Below the pieces are notes generated by a model. The model did not search any database. It saw only the letters and a program-made list of their open reading frames with translations, and was not told the DNA's origin. A stretch of 64,000 nt of DNA from Hydrogenophaga palleronii_A (GTDB lineage: Bacteria > Pseudomonadota > Gammaproteobacteria > Burkholderiales > Burkholderiaceae_C). Below, in pieces: positions 1 through 7,720 of this stretch. The stretch spans positions 314,935 to 378,934 of the forward strand of contig NZ_JAVDWU010000005.1 in assembly GCF_031457455.1 (NCBI RefSeq), given 5' to 3'. The position numbers and the translations under genes are program-made. Positions within the stretch are counted from its first letter, which is position 1; each line of letters begins with the position of its first letter.

Positions 1-621
1 CGAAACTACCTGAACACGGCCACGCTGGCCTTCGCCGCCCTGGAATCCGGGAAGCTGCCGATCGGGGGGGCGACAGGGGCTGTCATGAAGCGGAGTCTGT
101 CTTCCCTGGCGACCTTGCTCAACCTGTCTCAGTCGGCGGTCAGTGTCGCCGCCGAGGCGCCGCACTCGGGTGTTTTTTCGCTCATGCTGTTTGTTGCTGA
201 AGCCAGGAACGCCGCCTGTCTCGACGCAAGTGACAAAGGCTGCAGTTTCTCGGTCGACGAAGTGGACCCGACACTCGGTATCGCTGGCAACCGGGAGCGT
301 CTGATGGCTGCATTGAACAACCTGCTCCAGAACGCATTCAAGTTCACCCGCGCGCACACGGAGGTCGCGTTGTGTGCCTATGCGGAAGGAGGGCAGGTGC
401 TGGTGGAGGTCAGGGACCACAGCGGCGGCCTGCCACCAGGTTCGGCCGTGAGCATCTTCCAGCCGTTTGTTCAAGCGAGCGACAACAAGAGCGGCATGGG
501 GCTGGGTCTGACCATCGCCAAGCGCAATGTCGAGGCGGACGGCGGCACCTTGACCGTGCGGGATGTGCCCGGTACGGGTTGCATCTTCACCATCAGGCTT
601 CCGCGCAGGACGCTCAGTTAG
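1..621 (+). CDS. Sensor histidine kinase, C-terminal part (cut by window start)
   Basis: The reading frame is open from base 1, so the gene begins upstream. The first visible residues (RNYLNTATLAF) match the helix following the phospho-acceptor histidine of a HisKA-type dimerisation domain. A HATPase_c domain follows: an N box (NNLLQNAFKFT), a G1 box (VRDHSGGLPPG) and a G2 box (GMGLGLTIAKR). The protein autophosphorylates on ATP binding and passes phosphate to a response regulator. Its sensor domain and its partner lie outside the window, so the signal is unknown. It ends with LPRRTLS and is followed by a convergent Lrp-type gene. The kinase C-terminal identity is secure; nothing can be said about length or input. 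Confidence 0.85.
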   Translation, partial: RNYLNTATLAFAALESGKLPIGGATGAVMKRSLSSLATLLNLSQSAVSVAAEAPHSGVFSLMLFVAEARNAACLDASDKGCSFSVDEVDPTLGIAGNRERLMAALNNLLQNAFKFTRAHTEVALCAYAEGGQVLVEVRDHSGGLPPGSAVSIFQPFVQASDNKSGMGLGLTIAKRNVEADGGTLTVRDVPGTGCIFTIRLPRRTLS

Positions 622-661
622 CACCCACCAGCACTGCTTTTCAACAAGCATTGCAGTGGTT

Positions 662-1087
662 TTACCGATAGCTGGTCAGCAGAATGCTGGTTTCCGTGCC
701 GCGGATGCCGCTGATCAGGCGGATGCGCTCCAGCGCCTGCGACAGCTCGCCCATGGAACCCACCTCGATCTCGGCCAGCAGATCCCAGCGGCCGTTGGTG
801 TCGTGCAGACCGGCCACGGCCGGTTCGCCCAGCAGGCTGGCCAGCACGCGCCGCGACTGGTTGCCCTCCACCAGCACTCCCATCCAGGCCCGGATGCGCT
901 CGGGCTGTGCCTCCGGGCGCAGGCGCACCGTGTAGCCCACGATCACCTGGCTGTCTTCCAGTTTGCGCAGCCGGTTGGTCACCGTGCCGCGCGAAACCTT
1001 CAGCTTGTGGGCGAGGTCGGCCACAGAAAGGCGTGCGTTCTGGCGCAGGGTGGCGATGAGTTGCTGATCGAGTTGGTCCATGTGCAA
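662..1087 (-). CDS. Lrp/AsnC family transcriptional regulator
   Basis: 141 residues, the usual length for the family. An N-terminal winged helix-turn-helix (LDQQLIATLRQNARLSVADL, then VSRGTVTNRLRKLE) precedes an alpha-beta RAM/AsnC ligand domain (residues about 65-138) containing GRWDLLAEIEV. Such proteins form octamers that sense amino acids and bind promoter DNA. It is divergent from an ornithine cyclodeaminase gene 168 bp away, so it probably controls that gene in response to ornithine, arginine or a related amino acid. That is inference from position. Two starts are close together (1087 and 1081); MDQLDQ at 1081 is equally possible. Confidence 0.9.
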   Translation of the reverse strand: MHMDQLDQQLIATLRQNARLSVADLAHKLKVSRGTVTNRLRKLEDSQVIVGYTVRLRPEAQPERIRAWMGVLVEGNQSRRVLASLLGEPAVAGLHDTNGRWDLLAEIEVGSMGELSQALERIRLISGIRGTETSILLTSYR

Positions 1088-1089
1088 AA

Positions 1090-1146
1090 CGCCAAAAGGT
1101 GTTGTCGTTCTGCTGGATTTTCTGCCATATCTCTACCTTTTTGGCG
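1090..1146. promoter_or_regulatory. Inverted repeat, candidate operator of the Lrp/AsnC regulator
   Basis: CGCCAAAAGGT (1090-1100) and ACCTTTTTGGCG (1135-1146) are inverted copies differing by one inserted T. Their centres lie about 45 bp apart in the gap between the divergent regulator and ornithine cyclodeaminase genes. Paired half-sites on one DNA face fit multimeric Lrp-type binding. The left half-site abuts the regulator start codon, which would allow autoregulation. Function is inferred. Confidence 0.45.
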
Positions 1147-1255
1147 CTTTTCATTGCCACGTGCCACCGGCAAACTGGTTCTCATGCTTGAGAGGATTTG
1201 GGGCCCAGACACCTGGGCGCCGCCCTCGCTGCACCTTGAGACACTGGAAAACCCC

Positions 1256-2377
1256 ATGAAAAGCGCCTCCACACACACCCAACACGCCACCGCGCGAGCC
1301 GACCTGGCGCGTTTCGCGACAACAGGCACCCTGTACCTCAGTGCCCCCGAAGCCGCCGAGTTGGTGCGGCGCCTGGGACTGACGCACTGCCTGGGCCGCC
1401 TGGCCGAGCACATCCGCGCCGACTTTCTGCGCTGGGCCGATTTCGACAAGACGGCGCGCGTGGCCTCGCATTCGCAGGGCGGGGTGATCGAGCTCATGCC
1501 GGTCGCCGACGACCACCGCTACAGCTTCAAGTACGTCAACGGCCACCCGGGCAACACCCGCCACGGCCTGCCCACGGTGATGGCCTTTGGTGTGCTGGCC
1601 GATGTGGACAGCGGCGCGCCGCTGTTCCTGAGTGAACTCACCCTCACCACGGCCCTGCGCACGGCCGCCATGTCGGCTCTGGCCGCCCAGGTGCTGGCCC
1701 GACCGGACAGCCGCACGATGGCGCTGATCGGCAACGGTGCCCAGAGCGAATTCCAGGCCCTTGCTTTCCGAGATCTGGTGGGTATTACCTCGCTCCGTGT
1801 GTTCGACGTGGACCCCGCCGCGACTGCCAAACTGGTGTTCAATCTGCAGCGCAGCGGCTTGCAGGTCACGGTGTGCTCCAGCACGGCCGAGGCGGTGGCC
1901 GGTGCCGACATCGTGACCACGGTGACCGCCGACAAGCGCAACGCCCTCATCCTCACCCCCGACATGATCGCGCCCGGCATGCACCTCAACGCCGTGGGGG
2001 GCGACTGCCCCGGTAAAACGGAGTTGCACGGCGACATCCTGGACACCGCCAAGGTGTTCGTCGAGTACGAGCCGCAGTCGCGCATCGAAGGCGAGATCCA
2101 GCACAAGCCGGAGAACTTTGCTGTCACCGAGTTGTGGCAGGTGTTGGTCGGTGAACGCAGCGGACGCGACAGCACCGAGCAGGTCACCGTGTTCGACTCG
2201 GTCGGCTTCGCACTGGAAGACTTCTCTGCCCTGCGCTTCATGATGGACAGCGCCGTCCGCCTGGGCCTGGGTCAGCGCATCGATCTGATCCCCCGGCTGG
2301 CCGACCCGAAGAATCTCTACGGTTCGCTGCGCCCGGTCTCGTTGGGTACATCGCCTACCCATCTGCAACCTGCCTGA
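1256..2377 (+). CDS. ocd: Ornithine cyclodeaminase
   Basis: 373 residues of the ornithine cyclodeaminase/mu-crystallin family, which convert L-ornithine to L-proline and ammonia using bound NAD+. Visible features are the substrate-side segment FDKTARVASHS, the signature FKYVNGHPGN, a dinucleotide-binding loop GNGAQSEFQ (residues 159-167), and AVGGDCPGKTEL, which carries the catalytic aspartate region. The frame is open further upstream, but similarity to the family begins around residue 28, so the ATG at 1256 was chosen; an upstream ATG near 1183 would add 24 unrelated residues. It is divergent from an Lrp/AsnC regulator, a common arrangement for arginine/ornithine catabolism genes. The N-terminal 25 residues look non-conserved. 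Confidence 0.92.
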   Translation: MKSASTHTQHATARADLARFATTGTLYLSAPEAAELVRRLGLTHCLGRLAEHIRADFLRWADFDKTARVASHSQGGVIELMPVADDHRYSFKYVNGHPGNTRHGLPTVMAFGVLADVDSGAPLFLSELTLTTALRTAAMSALAAQVLARPDSRTMALIGNGAQSEFQALAFRDLVGITSLRVFDVDPAATAKLVFNLQRSGLQVTVCSSTAEAVAGADIVTTVTADKRNALILTPDMIAPGMHLNAVGGDCPGKTELHGDILDTAKVFVEYEPQSRIEGEIQHKPENFAVTELWQVLVGERSGRDSTEQVTVFDSVGFALEDFSALRFMMDSAVRLGLGQRIDLIPRLADPKNLYGSLRPVSLGTSPTHLQPA

Positions 2378-2614
2378 GGCAGGCCTCCCGATTCGCCAGA
2401 GTGAACCCCTTTGAAGGGGGGCTGGGGCTTTCAGTTTCCCGGCAAATCGTGGAGGATGATCGCAGGGCATTCGACAAAAGGGTTCCCTTGACGGGAGCTT
2501 GATTTTGCCCTGCAAGGGAAATATCACCGAAACGAAATCAAGGAACACCGCCTGCGTTGAAGACCCGTGGAGATGAAGTGGTGACAGAATGCAACCGAAC
2601 ACAGAGGGCTGGAC

Positions 2615-3688
2615 ATGTTGCAATCGGCAGCGTTCCCTGCGCGGGAGCAGGTATCCAGGGAGCTGAGAACGGGGTGGGGCCAGAACCTGGCTGACCCTGC
2701 CGCGGGTGCCTGGGCCAGGCGCATTGGCTCGCTGGCGTTGCTCGCCTTCAGCTTGGTCCTGGGCTCCTGCGAATCGCCTCCACCCCCACCCCTGGTGCTG
2801 GGCGTGAACAGCTGGGTCGGGTACGACCCGCTGGTGCTGGCCCGTGATCGCGACATGATCGACACTGCGCAGATCAAGGTGGTGGAACTCTCCTCCAGCT
2901 CGGAGACCATGCGTGGCTTTCGCAACGGACTGATCGACGCGGCAGCCCTCACCCTGGACGAAGCATTGCGACTGGCCGGCGAAGGGCAGGACTTGCGCCT
3001 GGTGGCACTGCTCGATGCTTCCGCCGGCGCTGATGTGGTGCTGGCCCGCTCAGGAATTGGCACGCTGCAGGCGCTGCGGGGCGAAACGATTGCGGTGGAG
3101 CGATCAGCCGTGGGGGCGCTCATGCTGACGCGGCTGCTTCAAAAAGCCGGGCTGCGGCCGGCCGACGTGAATGTGCTCAATCTCGAAGCCAGTCTGCATC
3201 TGGACGCGCTGCGCGACGGCAAGGCGGGGGCCGCCATTTCCTATCAACCGCTGGCGAGCGCTTTGAAGAAGGCCGGCTTCCATGTGGTCTTCGACAGTGC
3301 CGGTCTGAGTGACGAACTGTTCGACGTGCTGGTGGTGCGCGCCAGTGCATTGAGGGAGCGGCCCGCGCAGGTCGACGCGTTGATCGCAGGCTGGCGCGAG
3401 GGCTTGAGGGCACTGGAGCGCGACAGGGCAGCGACGGCCGCCGACATGGCCAGAGGCACCGACATGACACCCGAGGAATACGTGGATACCCTGGGTGGCC
3501 TTGCCTTCTACGAGCCTGCGGCCTCACTGAAGCAGCTCACGGGTCAGCCACCCCCCTTGGTGCATGGCGCAGAACGCCTGGTGCAAACCCTGATCTCGGC
3601 GGGGCTGCTCGACCAGGCGCCAGACTGGGGGCGCCTCATCGATCCAGAGCCGGCTCGACGTGTCATGAATGCGGAGAAACCGTCTTGA
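2615..3688 (+). CDS. ABC-type substrate-binding lipoprotein (NMT1/THI5-SsuA-like)
   Basis: 357 residues. A hydrophobic stretch at about 38-51 ends in a lipobox (LVLGSC, Cys52), so the mature protein should be an anchored periplasmic lipoprotein. The N-terminal region before the hydrophobic stretch is unusually long (about 37 residues) and no later in-frame start is visible. The start at 2615 has GAGG at a normal spacing. The mature part resembles nitrate/sulfonate/taurine binding proteins: LGVNSWVGYDPLVLARDRDM, GLIDAAALTLDEAL, then a second lobe with GETIAVERSAVGALML. No permease or ATPase gene is adjacent. Instead the stop overlaps the TTG start of a histidine kinase, so it probably presents a ligand to that kinase rather than feeding a transporter. 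The ligand is unknown. Confidence 0.85.
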   Translation: MLQSAAFPAREQVSRELRTGWGQNLADPAAGAWARRIGSLALLAFSLVLGSCESPPPPPLVLGVNSWVGYDPLVLARDRDMIDTAQIKVVELSSSSETMRGFRNGLIDAAALTLDEALRLAGEGQDLRLVALLDASAGADVVLARSGIGTLQALRGETIAVERSAVGALMLTRLLQKAGLRPADVNVLNLEASLHLDALRDGKAGAAISYQPLASALKKAGFHVVFDSAGLSDELFDVLVVRASALRERPAQVDALIAGWREGLRALERDRAATAADMARGTDMTPEEYVDTLGGLAFYEPAASLKQLTGQPPPLVHGAERLVQTLISAGLLDQAPDWGRLIDPEPARRVMNAEKPS

Positions 3689-6333
3689 GTCTTTCGAACT
3701 GGCTTTTGCCTTTGACCACGCGCTGGCTGGTACCGATGTTCCTGCTGCTGGTGGCACTGGCGGCGCTGTCGTTGCGCTACGGGCACGAGATGGACCAGGC
3801 AGAGGCGTCCGTGATGGCGGAGGAGACGCTGCGTCTGCGCGAGCGCCTCAACACCGAGCAGACCCGCCTGGATCGTCAGGCCAGCCTGGGACGGGATCTG
3901 CTGTTTCGCCGGGTGGTGGGCGGGCTGGGGCTTCACAGCGGGATCGAACATGCGCTGCTGCTTGATCAGCGCGGAAGGGTGTTGGCATCGCTGTCACGCC
4001 GCGACCTGGGGTTGCCCATCGAAAAGGTGATGGAACGCATGAATGGCGCCGATCTGGCCCTGCGTCAGGTGCTGACCCGGCCGTCCAGCAAGGTGATCGA
4101 GGTCGAGCGCTTCGGGGACGCGCCCATTCTGACGGGCCTGGTGCCCATCGAGACCGGCGACCGCCTTGTGGTGGTGGTGAACGCCTCCAGGTCACTGGCG
4201 GTCCGGCGGGCAGGGGTGCAATCGGAGCTGATGCGCGAAGGGCTGGTGATGCTGGCGACAGCGGCGTTGCTGGCGGTGCTGCTGCATCTGATCTGGTTTC
4301 GGCGGGCAGAAAGGCTGGCGCAGGCCCTGGGCGAGATGGGGGCGGGGCATCTCTCGGTGCGCACGGGCATTTCCGGGCGCGATGAGCTGGCGCTCATTGG
4401 CGCGCAGGCGGATCGCATGGCCGAGCGGTTGAGTGCCGACCGGGAGCGCTTGCGCAAGATGAAACAGGTGGTCGATCGCTCGCCGCTGGTGGTGATCGAG
4501 TGGCGCAATGCGCCGGGCTGGCCGGTGTCGTATGTGAGCGATTCGCTGCGCCTCTGGGGTTATGCGCCGGTAGATCTGATGGAAGGGCGGATTCAATACA
4601 ACGACCTCTTCCATCCCGACGATGTGCAGCGCGTCAACGCTGAAATCGCTCACTACTTTGCTCATGGCCCCGACGAATACCAGCAGGAATACCGCTTGCG
4701 ATGTGCCGATGGGAGCTGGGTGTGGGTGGACGACCGCACTGCCCTGGAACGCAACGAGGCCGGTGAGGTGGTGCGCATCAGCGGGATCCTGCTGGACATC
4801 ACGGTGCAGAAGGAAGCACAACTGGCCCAGCAGGCGCAGGCCCAGACACTGCGGCTGTTCTACGAGTTGCCGTTCATCGGTATGGCCATCTCTTCAACAG
4901 CAGACAAGCGGTGGCTGCAGGTGAACGACCGCTTGTGCGAAATCCTCGGCTACCCGCGCGAAGAGCTGCTCGAACTGCCGTGGACTGACATCACCCACCC
5001 GGACGATCTGAAGCCGAACCTGAACCTGTTCGATGACCTCTCAGCAGGCCGGATCGACAGCTACGGCATGCAGAAGCGGTTCGTGCGCAAGAATGGCGAA
5101 GTGGTGGACACCGAGATCAACGTCAGGCCCCTGCGCAATCCGGACGGCAGCATTCTTCACCTGTTCACCACTGTGCAGGACATCACCGATCGGCTTCGCG
5201 CCAATGCACAGCTGAGTGAACAGATGGATCGGCTGGCCCGGGCTGAAGCATTGGCCCGCCTGGGCAGTTGGACATTTGACCCCGACACCCAGCAAGGGTG
5301 GTGGTCTTCTCAGATGTTCCATAACCTGGGCCTGGACCCCTCCGATGGGGCGCCTGACTTCGAGGGGTTCTTGGAGCGCCTGCACCCGGATGATCGGGCC
5401 ATCGTGGCTGCCGACATGCAGCACATGACGCGCGGGGAGTCGGTGGGCGATGTCGTCTTCCGGACCAATCCGGCGCACGGCGAAGTGCGCTGGTTCCAGG
5501 GTACCGTGCGCAGGCAGGAGCGCGATGTGTCCCAGCTGCCGCTCTATACCGGCACGATGCTCGACATCACGCCAGTGAAGCAGGCGGAAGAACTGCTGCG
5601 GCGCACCAACGAGGCGCTGGAGCAGCGCGTGAAAGAGCGCACGGCGCAGCTGAGTGACGCCAATCATGAGCTGGAGGCGTTTTCATACACCGTGTCGCAC
5701 GATCTGCGGGCGCCGCTGCGTGGCATCGATGGCTACAGCCAGTTGCTGCTGGAGGAATACGGTCCGCAACTGGACGACGAAGGGCGGCATTTTGTGGAGC
5801 GCGTGCGTGCTGGTGTGTCGCAGATGAGCGAGCTGATCTCGGATCTGCTCGACTACTCCCATCTGGACCGCCGGACCATGGGGTCGGATGCGGTGGAGGT
5901 GCAGTCCCTGATCGAGCGGTTGCTGGAGCTGTTCGCACCCGACATCGAACGCCATGGCGTCGAGGTGGTGCAGCAGGTCGAGCCCCTTACCCTGCGGCTG
6001 GACCGGGAGGGCCTGAAGCTGGCGCTGCGCAATCTGATCGGCAATGCATTGAAATTCAGCGGCAGTGGCAGCGCGCCGCGTATCGAAATTGGCGTGAGCC
6101 AGCGAGGGCAAAGCTGCCTGATCTGGGTCAAAGACAACGGCGTGGGCTTCGATATGCAATACCATGACCGCATCTTCGGTATTTTTCAGCGGCTGCACCG
6201 CGCCGAAGACTACCCCGGAACCGGCGTCGGGCTGGCGCTGGTGTCCAAGGCAGTGCAGCGCATGGGCGGCCGCGTATGGGCCCAAAGTGAACTGGGCCAG
6301 GGAGCCACTTTCTATCTGGAGTTTCCTGTATGA
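3685..6333 (+). CDS. Membrane PAS-repeat sensor histidine kinase
   Basis: 882 residues, beginning at a TTG that overlaps the stop of the binding-protein gene (TTGA). Order: TM helix about 9-28, periplasmic domain of about 155 residues, TM helix about 186-206, HAMP (RRAERLAQALGEMGAGHLSV), three PAS/PAC units (ending near EVVRISGILLDIT, ILHLFTTVQDIT and YTGTMLDIT), a coiled segment, HisKA with SHDLRAPLRG (His672), and HATPase_c with NLIGNALKFS, VKDNGVGFD and GTGVGLALVSK. The HisKA type matches that of phytochrome-like kinases. It autophosphorylates and should signal to the single-domain regulator encoded next (ATGA overlap). Input is probably the periplasmic domain, perhaps loaded by the lipoprotein, plus cytoplasmic PAS cues. 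No haem or flavin residues could be assigned. Confidence 0.92.
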   Translation: MSLSNWLLPLTTRWLVPMFLLLVALAALSLRYGHEMDQAEASVMAEETLRLRERLNTEQTRLDRQASLGRDLLFRRVVGGLGLHSGIEHALLLDQRGRVLASLSRRDLGLPIEKVMERMNGADLALRQVLTRPSSKVIEVERFGDAPILTGLVPIETGDRLVVVVNASRSLAVRRAGVQSELMREGLVMLATAALLAVLLHLIWFRRAERLAQALGEMGAGHLSVRTGISGRDELALIGAQADRMAERLSADRERLRKMKQVVDRSPLVVIEWRNAPGWPVSYVSDSLRLWGYAPVDLMEGRIQYNDLFHPDDVQRVNAEIAHYFAHGPDEYQQEYRLRCADGSWVWVDDRTALERNEAGEVVRISGILLDITVQKEAQLAQQAQAQTLRLFYELPFIGMAISSTADKRWLQVNDRLCEILGYPREELLELPWTDITHPDDLKPNLNLFDDLSAGRIDSYGMQKRFVRKNGEVVDTEINVRPLRNPDGSILHLFTTVQDITDRLRANAQLSEQMDRLARAEALARLGSWTFDPDTQQGWWSSQMFHNLGLDPSDGAPDFEGFLERLHPDDRAIVAADMQHMTRGESVGDVVFRTNPAHGEVRWFQGTVRRQERDVSQLPLYTGTMLDITPVKQAEELLRRTNEALEQRVKERTAQLSDANHELEAFSYTVSHDLRAPLRGIDGYSQLLLEEYGPQLDDEGRHFVERVRAGVSQMSELISDLLDYSHLDRRTMGSDAVEVQSLIERLLELFAPDIERHGVEVVQQVEPLTLRLDREGLKLALRNLIGNALKFSGSGSAPRIEIGVSQRGQSCLIWVKDNGVGFDMQYHDRIFGIFQRLHRAEDYPGTGVGLALVSKAVQRMGGRVWAQSELGQGATFYLEFPV

Positions 6334-6761
6334 ACCCGTCTCCCCAAATGCCTCCCATCATGCTGGTGGAGGACAACCCGATGGACCTCGACCTCACCCT
6401 GAGGGCATTCAGCAAGAAGCGCTTCGGCAACAACATCCTCGTCGCGCGCGACGGCGAAGAGGCGCTGGCCTTTCTTGCGCGCTGGGAAAACGGTGATCCG
6501 GTCCCGGCGGTGATCCTGCTGGACATCAACATGCCCAAGGTCAGCGGCCTGGAAGTGCTGCGCCAGCTCAAGTCACACGAACGTTTTCGCCGCATCCCGG
6601 TGGTGATGCTGACCTCATCCCGCGAAGACCGGGACCTCAAGGCGGCCTACGATCTGGGTGTGAATTCCTACATCGAGAAGCCGGTGAGTTTCAGCAAGTT
6701 CATGGAGGTGGCGGATCACATCGAGCTCTATTGGTGTGTGCTCAACGAGCGGCCGTACTAG
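6330..6761 (+). CDS. Single-domain response regulator (Rcp1-like)
   Basis: 143 residues, a lone receiver domain: acidic pocket VEDNPMD, phospho-acceptor Asp65 in LLDINMP, the Thr/Ser switch (VVMLTSS) and Lys in IEKPVSF. It lacks any output domain. The family includes Rcp1, the partner of cyanobacterial phytochrome Cph1, and is typically encoded beside kinases of the preceding type. The start overlaps the kinase stop by four bases (ATGA), so translation is coupled. Without an effector domain it must act through protein contact or as a phosphorelay intermediate; the target is not visible here. A palindromic repeat begins four bases after the stop. Confidence 0.92.
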   Translation: MNPSPQMPPIMLVEDNPMDLDLTLRAFSKKRFGNNILVARDGEEALAFLARWENGDPVPAVILLDINMPKVSGLEVLRQLKSHERFRRIPVVMLTSSREDRDLKAAYDLGVNSYIEKPVSFSKFMEVADHIELYWCVLNERPY

Positions 6762-6765
6762 AAAG

Positions 6766-6866
6766 CACCCCCGCGCCGCTTCGCGTCGCCCCCTCGAGGG
6801 GGCGATACCAGTGGCCCGGCAAAGCCGGTTCCACGGTATCTCTGGAATGAGGCACTTCGCTCCGGA
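6766..6866 (-). repeat. Stop-anchored palindromic repeat, copy 1
   Basis: Starts 4 bp after the response regulator stop. In the sense of that gene it reads CACCCCCGCGCCGCTTCGCG, then a C/G hairpin (CCCCCTCGAGGGGG), then GGCCCGGCAAAGCCGGTTCC inside GATACC..GGTATC arms, ending near CACTTCGCTCCGG. Given as minus because most other copies read in the opposite direction on the plus strand. About 320 bp separate the regulator from the next gene, and two copies fill most of it. Confidence 0.8.
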
Positions 6867-6880
6867 ACGTGCTGGGAATA

Positions 6881-6978
6881 CCCCCGCCGCGCTGCGCGCG
6901 CGCCCCTCAAGGGGGCACACCTTTGGACCGGCGGAGCCGGATCCTTGGTGTTGCTTGATGGGGCATTTCGCTCCGGAG
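6881..6978 (-). repeat. Stop-anchored palindromic repeat family, copy 2 (diverged)
   Basis: A second, more diverged copy directly behind copy 1 and in the same orientation: CCCCCGCCGCGCTGCGCG, then GCCCCTCAAGGGGGC, then GGACCGGCGGAGCCGGATCC, ending in GGCATTTCGCTCCGG. It is the only copy in the window that does not closely follow a stop codon, which suggests a tandem duplication of copy 1. Confidence 0.7.
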
Positions 6979-7083
6979 GGCGACCTTGCGCTGCTCAGCC
7001 CGACCACACGGTGCAGAGGGCGCTCACTCAGAACAAACGTGGTATGAACGGGCTTCGGTTCAATTCATTTCCAGGATCCCCGC

Positions 7084-7527
7084 ATGTTGAAAATTCTCAT
7101 TCCCACCGATGGCTCCCCACACGCCTTGCTGGCCGTGCACCATGCGCTCAGGCTGGTGGGCGCGGGTTTGAAGGCGCGTTTTGTCGTGGCCAATGTGCAA
7201 GAAAGCGCGACGCTGTACGAGCTGGTGGTGGCGCACGATCCCGACGTGCTGCAGAAGGTGAGCGAGGGCGCGGGGCGTGACCTGGTGCGCCCGGCGATGG
7301 GGTTGCTGGCTGCGGCTGCCCAGCAGGTGGAGGCGGATGTGAGCAGTGGTGATCCGGCGCAGATGCTGGTCGAGGCGGTGGAGCGGCACGCCTGTGATGC
7401 GGTGATCATGAGCACGCGGGGCGGTGGGCTTCGCGCGGCTGTGCTGGGCTCCGTGTCGCAGGAAATGGTGCAGATTTCGCCGGTGCCCGTCACCCTGGTC
7501 AAGCCGCCGGCCGACGCCGACGACTGA
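7084..7527 (+). CDS. Universal stress protein, UspA family
   Basis: 147 residues, one Usp domain. It begins with the family's first strand (MLKILIPTDGSPHALLAVHH) and ends with the nucleotide-binding loop (STRGGGLRAAVLGSVSQEM), a G-2x-G-9x-G-S type pattern that indicates ATP binding. The last strand (SPVPVTLVK) is typical. Such proteins are cytoplasmic dimers induced by growth arrest or stress; no partner or substrate can be named. It stands alone behind two palindromic repeats and before a hairpin. Codon use matches its neighbours. Confidence 0.92.
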   Translation: MLKILIPTDGSPHALLAVHHALRLVGAGLKARFVVANVQESATLYELVVAHDPDVLQKVSEGAGRDLVRPAMGLLAAAAQQVEADVSSGDPAQMLVEAVERHACDAVIMSTRGGGLRAAVLGSVSQEMVQISPVPVTLVKPPADADD

Positions 7528-7550
7528 GACGCCCCCGGGTTTTTCCTGAT

Positions 7551-7573
7551 TTGGCCGGACGCAGTCCGGCCAA
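7551..7573 (+). terminator. Hairpin downstream of the universal stress protein gene
   Basis: A perfect 10-bp inverted repeat, TTGGCCGGAC-GCA-GTCCGGCCAA, 24 bp after the stop, followed by GTCGTTTCT. The T run is short, so this may be a weak intrinsic terminator or an mRNA-stabilising hairpin. Confidence 0.6.
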
Positions 7574-7671
7574 GTCGTTTCTGAGCCTTTCATTCGCAAA
7601 ACCCGCACCGACCGCCGGTAGATCGGCCTTCGATTCCCGAGTAAAACATTACGAATAGAGGAATCAATTTA

Positions 7672-7689
7672 CCAATAGTGAATTATTGG
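7672..7689. promoter_or_regulatory. Short palindrome in the AT-rich promoter of the monooxygenase operon
   Basis: CCAATA-GTGAAT-TATTGG is a perfect 6-bp inverted repeat inside an AT-rich stretch (about 7635-7695), just upstream of the SD AGAGGAG for the gene at 7721. The size and place suit an operator for a regulator such as a MarR or IclR type, but none is encoded nearby. Confidence 0.35.
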
Positions 7690-7720
7690 GTACAGTCGCG
7701 CCATTCCCAGAGGAGCACAA

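Noticed and set aside
1151..2623. Long open frame antisense to ornithine cyclodeaminase
   Set aside because: GC-rich codon bias leaves antisense frames open; its translation is His/Arg/Gly-rich without any family and it mirrors a clear enzyme. The same applies to 7664-9406, 26061-27755 and 53964-55151.
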